The translations under genes were made by a program, and so were the position numbers. A stretch of 20,280 nucleotides of DNA, from NCBI GenBank assembly GCA_002254395.1, contig NJDN01000007.1, forward strand, positions 1 through 20,280, written 5' to 3'. Source of the stretch: Candidatus Pacearchaeota archaeon ex4484_71 (GTDB lineage Archaea > Nanobdellota > Nanobdellia > Pacearchaeales > GW2011-AR1). Positions within the stretch are counted from its first letter, which is position 1; every line of letters begins with the position of its first letter. Below are positions 1-8,845 of this stretch, piece after piece. A model generated the notes under the pieces. That model had not been told where the DNA came from. It ran no database searches and worked only from the letters and a program-made list of their open reading frames with translations.

Positions 1-816
1 CAGTTTCCTGTTGTAGTTTCTATAAAAAAGAATAAAGAAAGGTCCCCCTCTGGAGAAGGGGAGTCTGTGGGGAATGATCTTCCGGATTTATGTGAGTATT
101 CTGAAATTCCACTAACAGTTAATTTAAAAGATTCTTTAAATCGTCCTGTAAAAGGGGGGAGAGTGTATTTCGATTGTTCCGCTTCTAGTTGTTTCCTTGG
201 CGAAACAAAGGAGGGGGGAAGTCTTACTGCGAAAGTTCCACAATGTGTTAATGGGGATATTCGTGTGGAGGCAGATGGTTATTCTCCTTCAGATACAATT
301 TATTCAAGTATGGAAGAAGGGAGTGTTGAGATAATTCTTGATAAACAATTTGAAAAGACGATCTCTTTTAAGCTAGGGAATAAGATGTTTAATGGCAAGG
401 TTATTCTCAGTTTCTTTAAAGATGATGGGACTACTTTGATTAACGTTCTCCCTGGAAATAAAAAAGTAAATCTTAGTGAGGGATTTTATCATCTTGAGGC
501 GAGGGCTTATTCAAATTCTTCTTTGAATTTTGAGGCGACTACTCGACAAGAATGTGTGGATGTTCCTACTGCGTTTGGAGGAGCGTTTGGAATTACAAAA
601 AAGGAGTGTTTTGATGTAGATGTTCCCTCCCAGTTGATTTCAGAAGTTCTTGTTGGAGGGGGGGCGGCAACAGTTTATTTTTCAGAAGAAGATTTGAGAA
701 AAGGTGGGACACTTTATATTTCTTCTGAAGAGATGGATAAACCATCATCTATAGACCAAGTGCAAATGAATAATATTCTGTTAGAAGATAAACAGTTGGA
801 GGTAGAATTAAGATGA
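1..816 (+). CDS. C-terminal part of a secreted/surface beta-sandwich protein (5' end outside window)
   Basis: The reading frame is open from base 1, so the GTG at 67 is probably internal and the true start lies upstream of the window; 271 residues are visible. The first part (about residues 30-105 of the visible protein) has the pattern of a carboxypeptidase-regulatory/PEGA-like beta-sandwich repeat: a 'NRPVKGGRVYFDC' strand, paired cysteines, a 'VPQCVNG' strand and a terminal 'EADGYSP' turn. The rest is beta-rich with several cysteines (ECVDVP, KECFDV), consistent with disulphides outside the cell. The stop codon overlaps the start of the giant secreted gene in an ATGA arrangement, so the two are very likely co-transcribed and translationally coupled. 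I do not recognise a named family; a surface role is inferred from composition and neighbour. Confidence 0.7.
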   Translation, partial: QFPVVVSIKKNKERSPSGEGESVGNDLPDLCEYSEIPLTVNLKDSLNRPVKGGRVYFDCSASSCFLGETKEGGSLTAKVPQCVNGDIRVEADGYSPSDTIYSSMEEGSVEIILDKQFEKTISFKLGNKMFNGKVILSFFKDDGTTLINVLPGNKKVNLSEGFYHLEARAYSNSSLNFEATTRQECVDVPTAFGGAFGITKKECFDVDVPSQLISEVLVGGGAATVYFSEEDLRKGGTLYISSEEMDKPSSIDQVQMNNILLEDKQLEVELR

Positions 817-3800
817 GATCTCAAAAGAGGTTTTACTTAGTTTTTGCATTTTTGATAATGTTAGTGTCCTTTTCCAGTTTCTTATCTGCCTCATATTTTG
901 AGACACAAAATGTAAAGTATTATCTTGGGGGAAATTCTCTTGGAGGAAATTTTGCAAATTACGATGATATGTGTACTCAAGGTACGGACTTTATTCTTCA
1001 AATTGATCCTGCAGGTTGTACGCCTCCTGTAGTAAGAAGTGATTTGTTGGAGGAACAAAATGTATATGTTTTTTGTCCAATAAAAGCCATAAAGATAAAT
1101 CCTTTAATCGACGTTAAAGCAATAAAGTCCATGACTTTTGGAGGTCAATATTCTGAAGGAGTTTCAAGTGTTGGTTTTTACGGTTCTAGGTCTGCTTTGG
1201 GGTATAACGATGGTCTGAATAGTTTCAACTATCAAAATGTGGGATATGCAGTTATTGGATTGAGAAGAAATCCAAACGAATCTTCAATGCCTGATTTTGT
1301 GGAAGGAAATATTACTGCATCAATTCGATACGATATAGAAAATGCTTTTGGAGTTCGGAGGGGTCAATTTTTCTTACCTGTGCTAAGCGATTCTGAATGG
1401 GCTTTACAAAAAGATAAGTATTATTTCTGGGATGGGAGAGGGTATCTTAGGGCAGAGGAAGTTTCAGATGCGGGAGCAAAAATAAGCATTTATTCAGATG
1501 AATCTTACAATGGGCTAATAGGGGGGAATAAGAATAAGAGGAAGATAGGTTCCACTTTTTTGGAGAGGGGGGAAGAGTCCCAGGTTTACTACTTGCCTGG
1601 ATTGGGTTGTTTTGCAAGTATGAAGTTGAGATTGGACGATATTGGAGCTGCAGAAGATTTTGTTACGCTTAAAATTAATGGGCAATATTATGATTTGGTG
1701 AAGGGAGAAAATTTCTTAGATAACAAATGTAGGCTTAAGAGCATGGAGAATAATGGTGCTATGAAAACCGTGGTTATTATTTGCCAGGAAGATCCTGAGG
1801 GCGGGGCAAGCAATATTTTGGGGTCTTCGAGAAAGATTGTCCTTAGCTACTTTCCAGCGGTTAATTTTGAGATAAACGGGAAACTGTATTCCAATGTTTC
1901 GGTGGGGGATTATTTATACTCCTCAGATGATGGTTCAGAGAGAGTTTACTTGGCATATCTAGATTCTAGTCAATACTCTGAAGATCAAGAAAAAACTCTA
2001 ACAACTTACGTTGTGGCTCTTTCTGATTCTAATGCCCAAAAGATGAAAAATGTAAATAAGCTGGATTCGGATATAGTTGATTATTATTCATACATCTTTT
2101 CGTATATGGAAAATACTGGTAACCCTGATGTGGGAGAGTTTACAAAAGCAGCAAGAGCGTATGAGTCGATTTTCTTTGGAGTTATAGACCTTATTGCCGA
2201 GGCAGGCAAGGCGTGGGAGAAAATTGATTTTGAAGAACTAGCAGACTTCAGAGATCATGAGATAAAGTTAGTAGGTTATTCTTCTGGTATAAACAGGGAG
2301 TTAAATAGAGAGACTGCAGATTATTATCATTCTGCTGTTGATAGTTATGATGAGATTCTGGAGAGTTACATAAATGAAAGGTATCCTGAAGATGATGAAA
2401 AAACAGTTGCAGAGAAAGCTCTCAGGGAAAAAATTGAGTTGGCTTCTTCTCTTGGACAGAATGCAGATGTTTTAAAGTGGTGTGAGGATTTTTCTACTCT
2501 TTACAAAGATTTGAAATCTCCAGAAATTTGTTCCAATGAGGAAGAGATCTCTAATAGGGGAGTTTCCTCGCAAGAGATAACAATCAATGGACAAACGAGG
2601 AAAATTTCTTTGAAAGGAATCCATTTACCTTCTATGGAGGATTATAGAGTTGATGTTTTGGTGAGATACCCTGATGGCACGAAAGAGACATTTTCTCTTA
2701 CGAAGGACATGACTGCGTATTTAAAAAGTCAGAGCAGATTCAATGAAGATCATGTATTCACAATTCGAAGCATAGGGTCCACTCCAATATATTTTAAGTA
2801 TTCAAAGCAGCAAGAAGAGTGGGAGTGGTCTTTAGATGACAAAAATTGGATGAATCTCTCGGAAAGTAGGGTGACGGGAGGAGTATTTAGGGGGCAAGAA
2901 CCTTCAAGCAGGAATAAAAAAATAATAGAATCCTTAAAAGGGAAGAATTTTGAAGAAGGCGAAATAGTTTTGGATAATGGAGGACAGAGAGATTCAATCA
3001 GACTTGTTGAAATAACAGATCAAGATCATGCGGTTTTATCGCTTAGGTTGGACGATAAATCTAATTGGCAAAACACCCAAGAATATTTTTCCGGGAGTGA
3101 TTGGACATTTGAGAAGGGAGTTGCAATTCCAAAAGGAGATTATACTTTTACGATACAAAAGATTGAGTACAAACAATATGCTAAAATTTCAATAGTTCCG
3201 AGTATAAAAAACTCGCAATCTAGAACTAATTTTAGTTTTAAGATAGGGATAGAAAAGAGGGGAATTAAACTCTCCCCCTCTGTTACGAAGAGAAAGATAG
3301 AATCTTTGAACAAAACAATTGAAGATTGGGAAAAGATTTCTAGTAGTTTGGGGGATGTCGTTCAAACAATGAAGACTACATGTCTCGCAACTGGTACATT
3401 GTTAACAATAGAAAATTTGCTTAAAAATTCCGGGGGAAAAGCTATTGCAAGACAGGAAGTAATGAAAGGCAAGGGGGGGTGGAATGAGGAGTGTGAAGAT
3501 GCAGAGTATAATGGGAAAACTTATTCTTCCAAAGAAAAATGCCTTTTGGAGAATGCAAACAAGATAGAGAAAGAGGTTAATGAATATCAGAAAGAGATAG
3601 ACAGACAGAATGATAAGATAAGAGCTATAGAAAAAGGGAAAACGTACCAGAGTAATTTTCTAGGAGAAAAAACAGTAGATTCTTTGAAGTCTCATAACTA
3701 TAATTTCGAAGATTTGAAAGAGATTGACATGTATTATTCTCTGTGGAAAAGTACAGGGGATAAGAAATATCTTGAAAGATTGTATTCCTCTGCTTATGAT

Positions 3801-6800
3801 ATCAAAGAGAATTATGAAAACTCTCAAGACTTGAAATCTACGGAGGAGGAAGACAAGATTCAAGTGAAGGTTTTAGATTCGGATAAAATTAAAAGAGTAC
3901 CTTTGGCCAAATTTATTCCTCTTTCTCAAACAGGATATTCCAAATGTGACAATTCTGATTTGAATGCAGCAATAATCGTAAGGTCTAAAAATGCTGACAG
4001 ATATCTGCTGATTTTTGATGATAATGGAATTGTCTCAAAAACTTTCCTTATTAAGAACGACCAATGTGAGGAAGAGGGAGAATCAAACCCTCTTGGAATA
4101 AGGTTTGTAAAGTCTAGTGTTGAGACTTACAAGAATGAGTATATTGACCCTGTTGTCAAATATTATGAGGCGGAACCTTACAAAGGTCTTCCTGCACTTG
4201 TTCCATTTAGTATTGAATCAGGTTGGTATGCTTACGTAGAACAAACGCTTCCAATCGGTGGGAGGATTGCAAGTTATGATGATTCGGGGGCTGTTCGAAG
4301 CTATTGGATCTGTAATGTTGGAGAGAATGGTAGGGAAGAGTTTTATGCAAAGGGAGAGGGAGATGATACCTGTGTTTTAGTTAATGAAAAAGCAGATCAG
4401 CCAGTTGCTTTCACAGGATTAAGCGACAAGATGGCCAGAAGTCTTTTTAACGCTGCTCAAAACGCAATTCAAAGTGCCTCTCGTCAATACGAATCTGCCG
4501 TTAAATCTGGAAGAGTCAAGATAGCCCTTTTAGAAGGAGGGACAGCAGTATTGAAAGCTGGAGAGCCTGCCACAAATAATCCTCCTGCAGAGTGTTCGGA
4601 TTTTATGTCTGTAAAAGATTGTCAATTATTGTTCAATGTCTGTGACCCTGTTATATGTCCTAGTTCAAGGTGTGACCTTGGAGGGGCTTATCCAGTAAAA
4701 GATGTTACTCAATCTGGGATTATTGGAAGTATTGTTCTTTGTTTTCCAAATATTAATGAGGGAATTTATGTGCCTGTTTGTTTAACAGGGATTAAGGCAG
4801 GTATTGATGGATGGCTGTCAATTACAAAATCGTATAAGGATTGTTTAGAACAAAGTCTTGAAACTGGCGAGACTGTGGGGATTTGTGACGAGGTTAATAG
4901 TATCTACATGTGTGAGTTCTTTTGGGAACAAGCACTTCCGATAGTGAAATTAGCAATTCCAAAAATATTGGGAGTTCTTACTGGTCAAAATGGAGCCAGA
5001 GGAGGAGGAGAGTATCAAGGAGTGGAGGCAGCATGGGAAAATGCAAAGAGTTCGGTAGATTACTTTACACAATCATATGCACTTAATTCATATAAGGCGT
5101 TTAAAGCTAGAAGTACGGGGGAAATTGGTAGTGCGATTTGTAAAAATTATGTTTCTCTTACTTACCCTGAGGGTTCTAACTTTTTGGACGTTCTAACAAA
5201 AGCAGATTCTCCTCCTCAGTTTAATGGAAGGTTTGATGAAATTCCATTCACAACAGTTACGAACCCACCGATTTCTCATTATAAAGTATTTTATCATATC
5301 TACGCAGGGAATGATCAAGGGGTTTATTTCAAGGTTTATTTAAGAGGAGATGTTGGTTCCTTCTATCAAGATGGTGGGGGGAGGATTGTTGCATCGGGAT
5401 ATATTACTCGAGGAGAATATAAAACTGAGACAGTTGATTTCACAGCGCCCCAAGGTTTCAACGAACTTTGCATAAGTGTTAATGGACAGGAAGAATGTGA
5501 TTTTGGTCAAGTTTCAACGAACTTTGCATTTGATTATGTTGAAGATCAATATCTTAAAAGACAGGTTAACAAAACTGTTCACTCCAAGAAAGAGTGTGTT
5601 TCGGGATCTGCAGATTGGTATCAGTTAGTGAATCCTAATTTTGAAGAGGGAGCAAGAAATATGATGGACCCTCAACTTTATAACGAGGGAATTATAAGGA
5701 TCTGTGCTACGGATAATCCTGGAAGTGTTTCTGATCCAAATTATGGTACTTCCGAGCAGAGGTGGGTTGACGTTGGGGATTGCGGAGATCGTAATGTGAG
5801 ATGTTGGATAGACAGAAAATCTATTCCAAGCGCATTTGAATTCGACAAGAGTGCACAGGATGCTCTTAAAAGCACAACAGATAGGTACATAAATAATATG
5901 TTTAACAGTTCGCCCAATCTTTTGGATTCCAGGGAATTCTTATCCAAGTTAGATAATTTATCAAAGATGAAGGACCCTAGTAAGAGGTTAGATTTCATAA
6001 ATGGCTTTATTGATGATGTTTTTTTCTCCAACGAGAGAGCAGAAATTTTAAGATTAAAAGGAGAAGCGTTGGGGCTGTTAGCAAAGAAGAAATTTGGGGA
6101 GTATGTAGAATATTTAGATGGGAGAAAAAATGCATTGGGAATCTCTAATCTAAAAGGTAGAAACAAAGGAATTACGCTTGAAAATGGAGATTTACCCCTG
6201 TCTTACCTTGATAGAAAAGGGAAGGAGTTCTTAGATAAAATGATTGGATCTGGATTGGATATCAGCGAATCTCCTGAGCTAAATCTAAACGAGGTTTCTT
6301 ACAAATTTTTTGGGGGGGAATGGCATTGGTTAGTGGGTTCCGGACAATGGTTAAATGTGAGTAATCCAGAGATTCAAGAGGGAATTGTAAAATTGAATGA
6401 TGAAGAAAAAAGAATAAATGTTAAACTTATGGAAGCCGAAAGTGCTCAAGAAGGCATTTCAATTTTAATGGATGAGGTGTCTAAAAAAAACGCTCCTTTA
6501 TTATCAACAGAATGGGTAACTTTTTTTGGGGATGGGGTTTTTAGTGTAAAATCTAGAGGACTGGATTCGAAAGAGCGTAAGAAACAGGGTTTTGATAAGA
6601 CTATTAGCTTTTTTTATTCTGATGGAGAGTGGTATTGGAGCATAAGTAGATATAGTTTAATGAGTGAGTCTAAGTATGATGGCTCAAGGGATTGGCACAA
6701 GTGTTCAGAGCCTTTAGGAAATTCAGAAAGTTATCTTAATAATTTTGAAGTTGCTTTGATATCCATTTTGGGAGAATATAAGTCTAGTATGGAATATTTG

Positions 6801-8714
6801 ATTTTTTGGTTAGATCTTTCCGGTTATGAAGATTCTGGGGATCTTTTTGAAGGATTTGAAATTTTTGGGGAGAAGTGGACACTAGAAGATGCAATGTGCT
6901 ATGCTCAAGATTTGGATTCAAATTTAAAATATTCAGATAATCAAGAAATCAAAAAATTTATCGATGGACTTTGTGCAAACAATATTCTTGATGATTCACA
7001 ATGCACAGATGTAAAAGGAGATGGAAGCTGGTTTTTAACAAGGTGGGCAAATGTTGAAAACCCTTTGAAGGATGTTGAAAAAATCTTATATGAAAAGAGC
7101 TATAATGAAGAGGGGAGATGGACGTATTCTTCTGCATTCCTGAGACTAAAAAATGTCAAAAAGTTGAGATATATAGATAACCCCTCTTTAATAATTGCCT
7201 TTCATTCGGACGGATTGATAAACGATTCCAGTTTTGAGTCTATAAAGAGTAATTTAGATGTTAATCTTGTGCCTTCCCTAGCAGCTGATTTTAAGATTAA
7301 ATCTGGTTGTAACACTGAAGAGACTCAACAAATGAAACCTTGTGTAGCACAAGCGAAAGAGGAAATAACAAGGAATAAAACTCTTGTTGTCCAAAAGTTG
7401 GATTCTTTATCGATTGATAGTATAATAAATCTTGATTCACAAGAGATAGACATAATCTATGTTTCTAATTTCGGAGGAGAAGCTTTGGAAAATAAACAAG
7501 AAGAAATAGAGAGGTTGGAGAGTAGAGGTATAACCACTATTGAGGATTTGAGTGATGAAAATTTAGCATTGGTTTATTCTAATCGGTTTTGTGATGTGGC
7601 CCAATTAGCAAATACTTGCGAAGTTGATGGAGAAAGTGGATATTGTTTGGATATGAATGAGTACGAATGCTCTAGCGGTTTTGAAAGGGGCTACTGTCCG
7701 AATGATCCGGACAACGTAAGGTGTTGTACGGGAGAGTATGATAAAAAACAGCAATATGATCCTCAGGCTTGTTCTAATCAAGGAGGGGCGTGTCTTGATG
7801 TAAACAATTATTATTGTTCAACTGGCTTTAAGACTCTTATGTGTCCTGGAGCTTCAAACATTCAGTGTTGTATGGAAGGGAGTCAGCCTTTGTGGAATTT
7901 TAAAAATGCTCTTGAAAGGGTAAAGAAATTTGATCCTGATTCATATTATATCCTCAATACTCCTCAAGGAGATTTTATTGATCAGATTTGTGATGCTAAA
8001 TTTTGTGCGGATAGGGAAGCTCTTTTAACAGAAGAAGAGTGTATGAACGTGAAGGGAGATGGAGATAATTGGTGGCAAGACTTCTGGAACTTTCCGGAGA
8101 AAATGTCTTCAGTTCAGGAGTTATTGCAAGAGAAGTATGATTCTTCTGGAGAAGATATGAGTTTAGGAGAAGGAGGGGAATGTTTAGAGCCTTCTCAGTC
8201 AGATCCCTTTGAGGCGGTTGCAGATTCGGTAAATTGTTATACCGGAGCTCCTGTGGTAAATGCGGCACATTGTTTTGATGCTCTTAAGCCCATTTATAAT
8301 TATGCAGATACAATTTGGTGGTGCAAGTATTCTGATAAAGATGGAAAAGTTTATACTGTGACTGTTGGAAGCGGGGAGTATGAAAAAGAGGTAAATATCA
8401 CTACAGGAGGATCTAAATATTCTACAAATTATTATTCTTGTGTAAATAAGTTTGGAGGGGAGGGAGATTTGCCAGAAGAAGATAAATTAAACCTTCTTGA
8501 AAAAGGAGATATTATTTCTTTTTATTATTGGGGAGGTCCTCACAGTGCAATATTCTTAAACTGGGTAGATAAAGAAAAGCACGAAGCTACTCTCTTTGAT
8601 TGGAGCGGAAGGGATGATTCGGGAAATAGAATCTATCGTACTTACGAAGCAGATTTAAGTGATGATAAGCATCCTGTTTACATGTTCTGGGAGCCAAGAT
8701 TTAGTAGTGCATAA
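813..8714 (+). CDS. Giant secreted multidomain surface protein (2633 aa) with C-terminal papain-like hydrolase domain
   Basis: The start has a basic signal peptide (R2, K5, R6, then a hydrophobic stretch at about 8-24), so the protein is exported or membrane-anchored by that helix. Regions in order: beta-rich N-terminal half with scattered Cys; helical TPR-like stretch (about 444-570); Trp-rich motif EWEWS (W670/W672); coiled coil (about 826-945); hydrophobic Cys-containing region (about 1300-1330); beta-sandwich-like region (about 1480-1570); two more Trp motifs, GEWHW (1837) and GEWYW (1940); duplicated VKGDG modules (about 2054 and 2398); two tandem six-Cys modules (2269-2305, 2320-2353); and a terminal domain (about 2465-2633). 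The terminal domain has C2487 in AHCFDAL, H2577 in GPHSAIF and D2596 in LFDWSG, the layout of an NlpC/P60/CHAP-type papain fold. It overlaps the upstream gene by 4 nt. The hydrolase call and a host-contact or envelope role are inference. I know no named family for the whole protein; such giants recur in DPANN genomes. Confidence 0.85.
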   Translation: MRSQKRFYLVFAFLIMLVSFSSFLSASYFETQNVKYYLGGNSLGGNFANYDDMCTQGTDFILQIDPAGCTPPVVRSDLLEEQNVYVFCPIKAIKINPLIDVKAIKSMTFGGQYSEGVSSVGFYGSRSALGYNDGLNSFNYQNVGYAVIGLRRNPNESSMPDFVEGNITASIRYDIENAFGVRRGQFFLPVLSDSEWALQKDKYYFWDGRGYLRAEEVSDAGAKISIYSDESYNGLIGGNKNKRKIGSTFLERGEESQVYYLPGLGCFASMKLRLDDIGAAEDFVTLKINGQYYDLVKGENFLDNKCRLKSMENNGAMKTVVIICQEDPEGGASNILGSSRKIVLSYFPAVNFEINGKLYSNVSVGDYLYSSDDGSERVYLAYLDSSQYSEDQEKTLTTYVVALSDSNAQKMKNVNKLDSDIVDYYSYIFSYMENTGNPDVGEFTKAARAYESIFFGVIDLIAEAGKAWEKIDFEELADFRDHEIKLVGYSSGINRELNRETADYYHSAVDSYDEILESYINERYPEDDEKTVAEKALREKIELASSLGQNADVLKWCEDFSTLYKDLKSPEICSNEEEISNRGVSSQEITINGQTRKISLKGIHLPSMEDYRVDVLVRYPDGTKETFSLTKDMTAYLKSQSRFNEDHVFTIRSIGSTPIYFKYSKQQEEWEWSLDDKNWMNLSESRVTGGVFRGQEPSSRNKKIIESLKGKNFEEGEIVLDNGGQRDSIRLVEITDQDHAVLSLRLDDKSNWQNTQEYFSGSDWTFEKGVAIPKGDYTFTIQKIEYKQYAKISIVPSIKNSQSRTNFSFKIGIEKRGIKLSPSVTKRKIESLNKTIEDWEKISSSLGDVVQTMKTTCLATGTLLTIENLLKNSGGKAIARQEVMKGKGGWNEECEDAEYNGKTYSSKEKCLLENANKIEKEVNEYQKEIDRQNDKIRAIEKGKTYQSNFLGEKTVDSLKSHNYNFEDLKEIDMYYSLWKSTGDKKYLERLYSSAYDIKENYENSQDLKSTEEEDKIQVKVLDSDKIKRVPLAKFIPLSQTGYSKCDNSDLNAAIIVRSKNADRYLLIFDDNGIVSKTFLIKNDQCEEEGESNPLGIRFVKSSVETYKNEYIDPVVKYYEAEPYKGLPALVPFSIESGWYAYVEQTLPIGGRIASYDDSGAVRSYWICNVGENGREEFYAKGEGDDTCVLVNEKADQPVAFTGLSDKMARSLFNAAQNAIQSASRQYESAVKSGRVKIALLEGGTAVLKAGEPATNNPPAECSDFMSVKDCQLLFNVCDPVICPSSRCDLGGAYPVKDVTQSGIIGSIVLCFPNINEGIYVPVCLTGIKAGIDGWLSITKSYKDCLEQSLETGETVGICDEVNSIYMCEFFWEQALPIVKLAIPKILGVLTGQNGARGGGEYQGVEAAWENAKSSVDYFTQSYALNSYKAFKARSTGEIGSAICKNYVSLTYPEGSNFLDVLTKADSPPQFNGRFDEIPFTTVTNPPISHYKVFYHIYAGNDQGVYFKVYLRGDVGSFYQDGGGRIVASGYITRGEYKTETVDFTAPQGFNELCISVNGQEECDFGQVSTNFAFDYVEDQYLKRQVNKTVHSKKECVSGSADWYQLVNPNFEEGARNMMDPQLYNEGIIRICATDNPGSVSDPNYGTSEQRWVDVGDCGDRNVRCWIDRKSIPSAFEFDKSAQDALKSTTDRYINNMFNSSPNLLDSREFLSKLDNLSKMKDPSKRLDFINGFIDDVFFSNERAEILRLKGEALGLLAKKKFGEYVEYLDGRKNALGISNLKGRNKGITLENGDLPLSYLDRKGKEFLDKMIGSGLDISESPELNLNEVSYKFFGGEWHWLVGSGQWLNVSNPEIQEGIVKLNDEEKRINVKLMEAESAQEGISILMDEVSKKNAPLLSTEWVTFFGDGVFSVKSRGLDSKERKKQGFDKTISFFYSDGEWYWSISRYSLMSESKYDGSRDWHKCSEPLGNSESYLNNFEVALISILGEYKSSMEYLIFWLDLSGYEDSGDLFEGFEIFGEKWTLEDAMCYAQDLDSNLKYSDNQEIKKFIDGLCANNILDDSQCTDVKGDGSWFLTRWANVENPLKDVEKILYEKSYNEEGRWTYSSAFLRLKNVKKLRYIDNPSLIIAFHSDGLINDSSFESIKSNLDVNLVPSLAADFKIKSGCNTEETQQMKPCVAQAKEEITRNKTLVVQKLDSLSIDSIINLDSQEIDIIYVSNFGGEALENKQEEIERLESRGITTIEDLSDENLALVYSNRFCDVAQLANTCEVDGESGYCLDMNEYECSSGFERGYCPNDPDNVRCCTGEYDKKQQYDPQACSNQGGACLDVNNYYCSTGFKTLMCPGASNIQCCMEGSQPLWNFKNALERVKKFDPDSYYILNTPQGDFIDQICDAKFCADREALLTEEECMNVKGDGDNWWQDFWNFPEKMSSVQELLQEKYDSSGEDMSLGEGGECLEPSQSDPFEAVADSVNCYTGAPVVNAAHCFDALKPIYNYADTIWWCKYSDKDGKVYTVTVGSGEYEKEVNITTGGSKYSTNYYSCVNKFGGEGDLPEEDKLNLLEKGDIISFYYWGGPHSAIFLNWVDKEKHEATLFDWSGRDDSGNRIYRTYEADLSDDKHPVYMFWEPRFSSA

Positions 8715-8717
8715 ACC

Positions 8718-8725
8718 TTTTTATA
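8718..8725 (+). promoter_or_regulatory. TATA-like box for tRNA-Leu
   Basis: A T-rich TTTTTATA element lies about 30 bp before the tRNA-Leu 5' end, directly after the stop codon of the giant gene. Spacing fits an archaeal promoter. Confidence 0.5.
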
Positions 8726-8751
8726 CCCTTAAAAATTTGTCTTAATAATTT

Positions 8752-8835
8752 GCGGGGATGCCGGAGTGGTCAAACGGGACAGGCTTAGGACCTGTTAGCT
8801 CAGTGCTTACCTAGGTTCGAATCCTAGTCCTCGCA
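8752..8835 (+). tRNA. tRNA-Leu (anticodon UAG)
   Basis: Acceptor GCGGGGA pairs with TCCTCGC (one G-U), discriminator A at 8835, CCA not encoded. The anticodon stem ACAGG/CCTGT encloses the loop CTTAGGA, giving anticodon UAG for CUA codons. A long variable arm (AGC/GCT helix) marks it as a class II tRNA, as expected for Leu. The T arm is CTAGG-TTCGAAT-CCTAG, with normal C56. A T-rich stretch follows. Confidence 0.93.
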
Positions 8836-8845
8836 TAGAATTATC

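Noticed and set aside
5741..6166. Minus-strand open frame of 141 codons inside the giant gene
   Set aside because: Low-information antisense shadow; composition mirrors the sense codons and no family pattern is visible.
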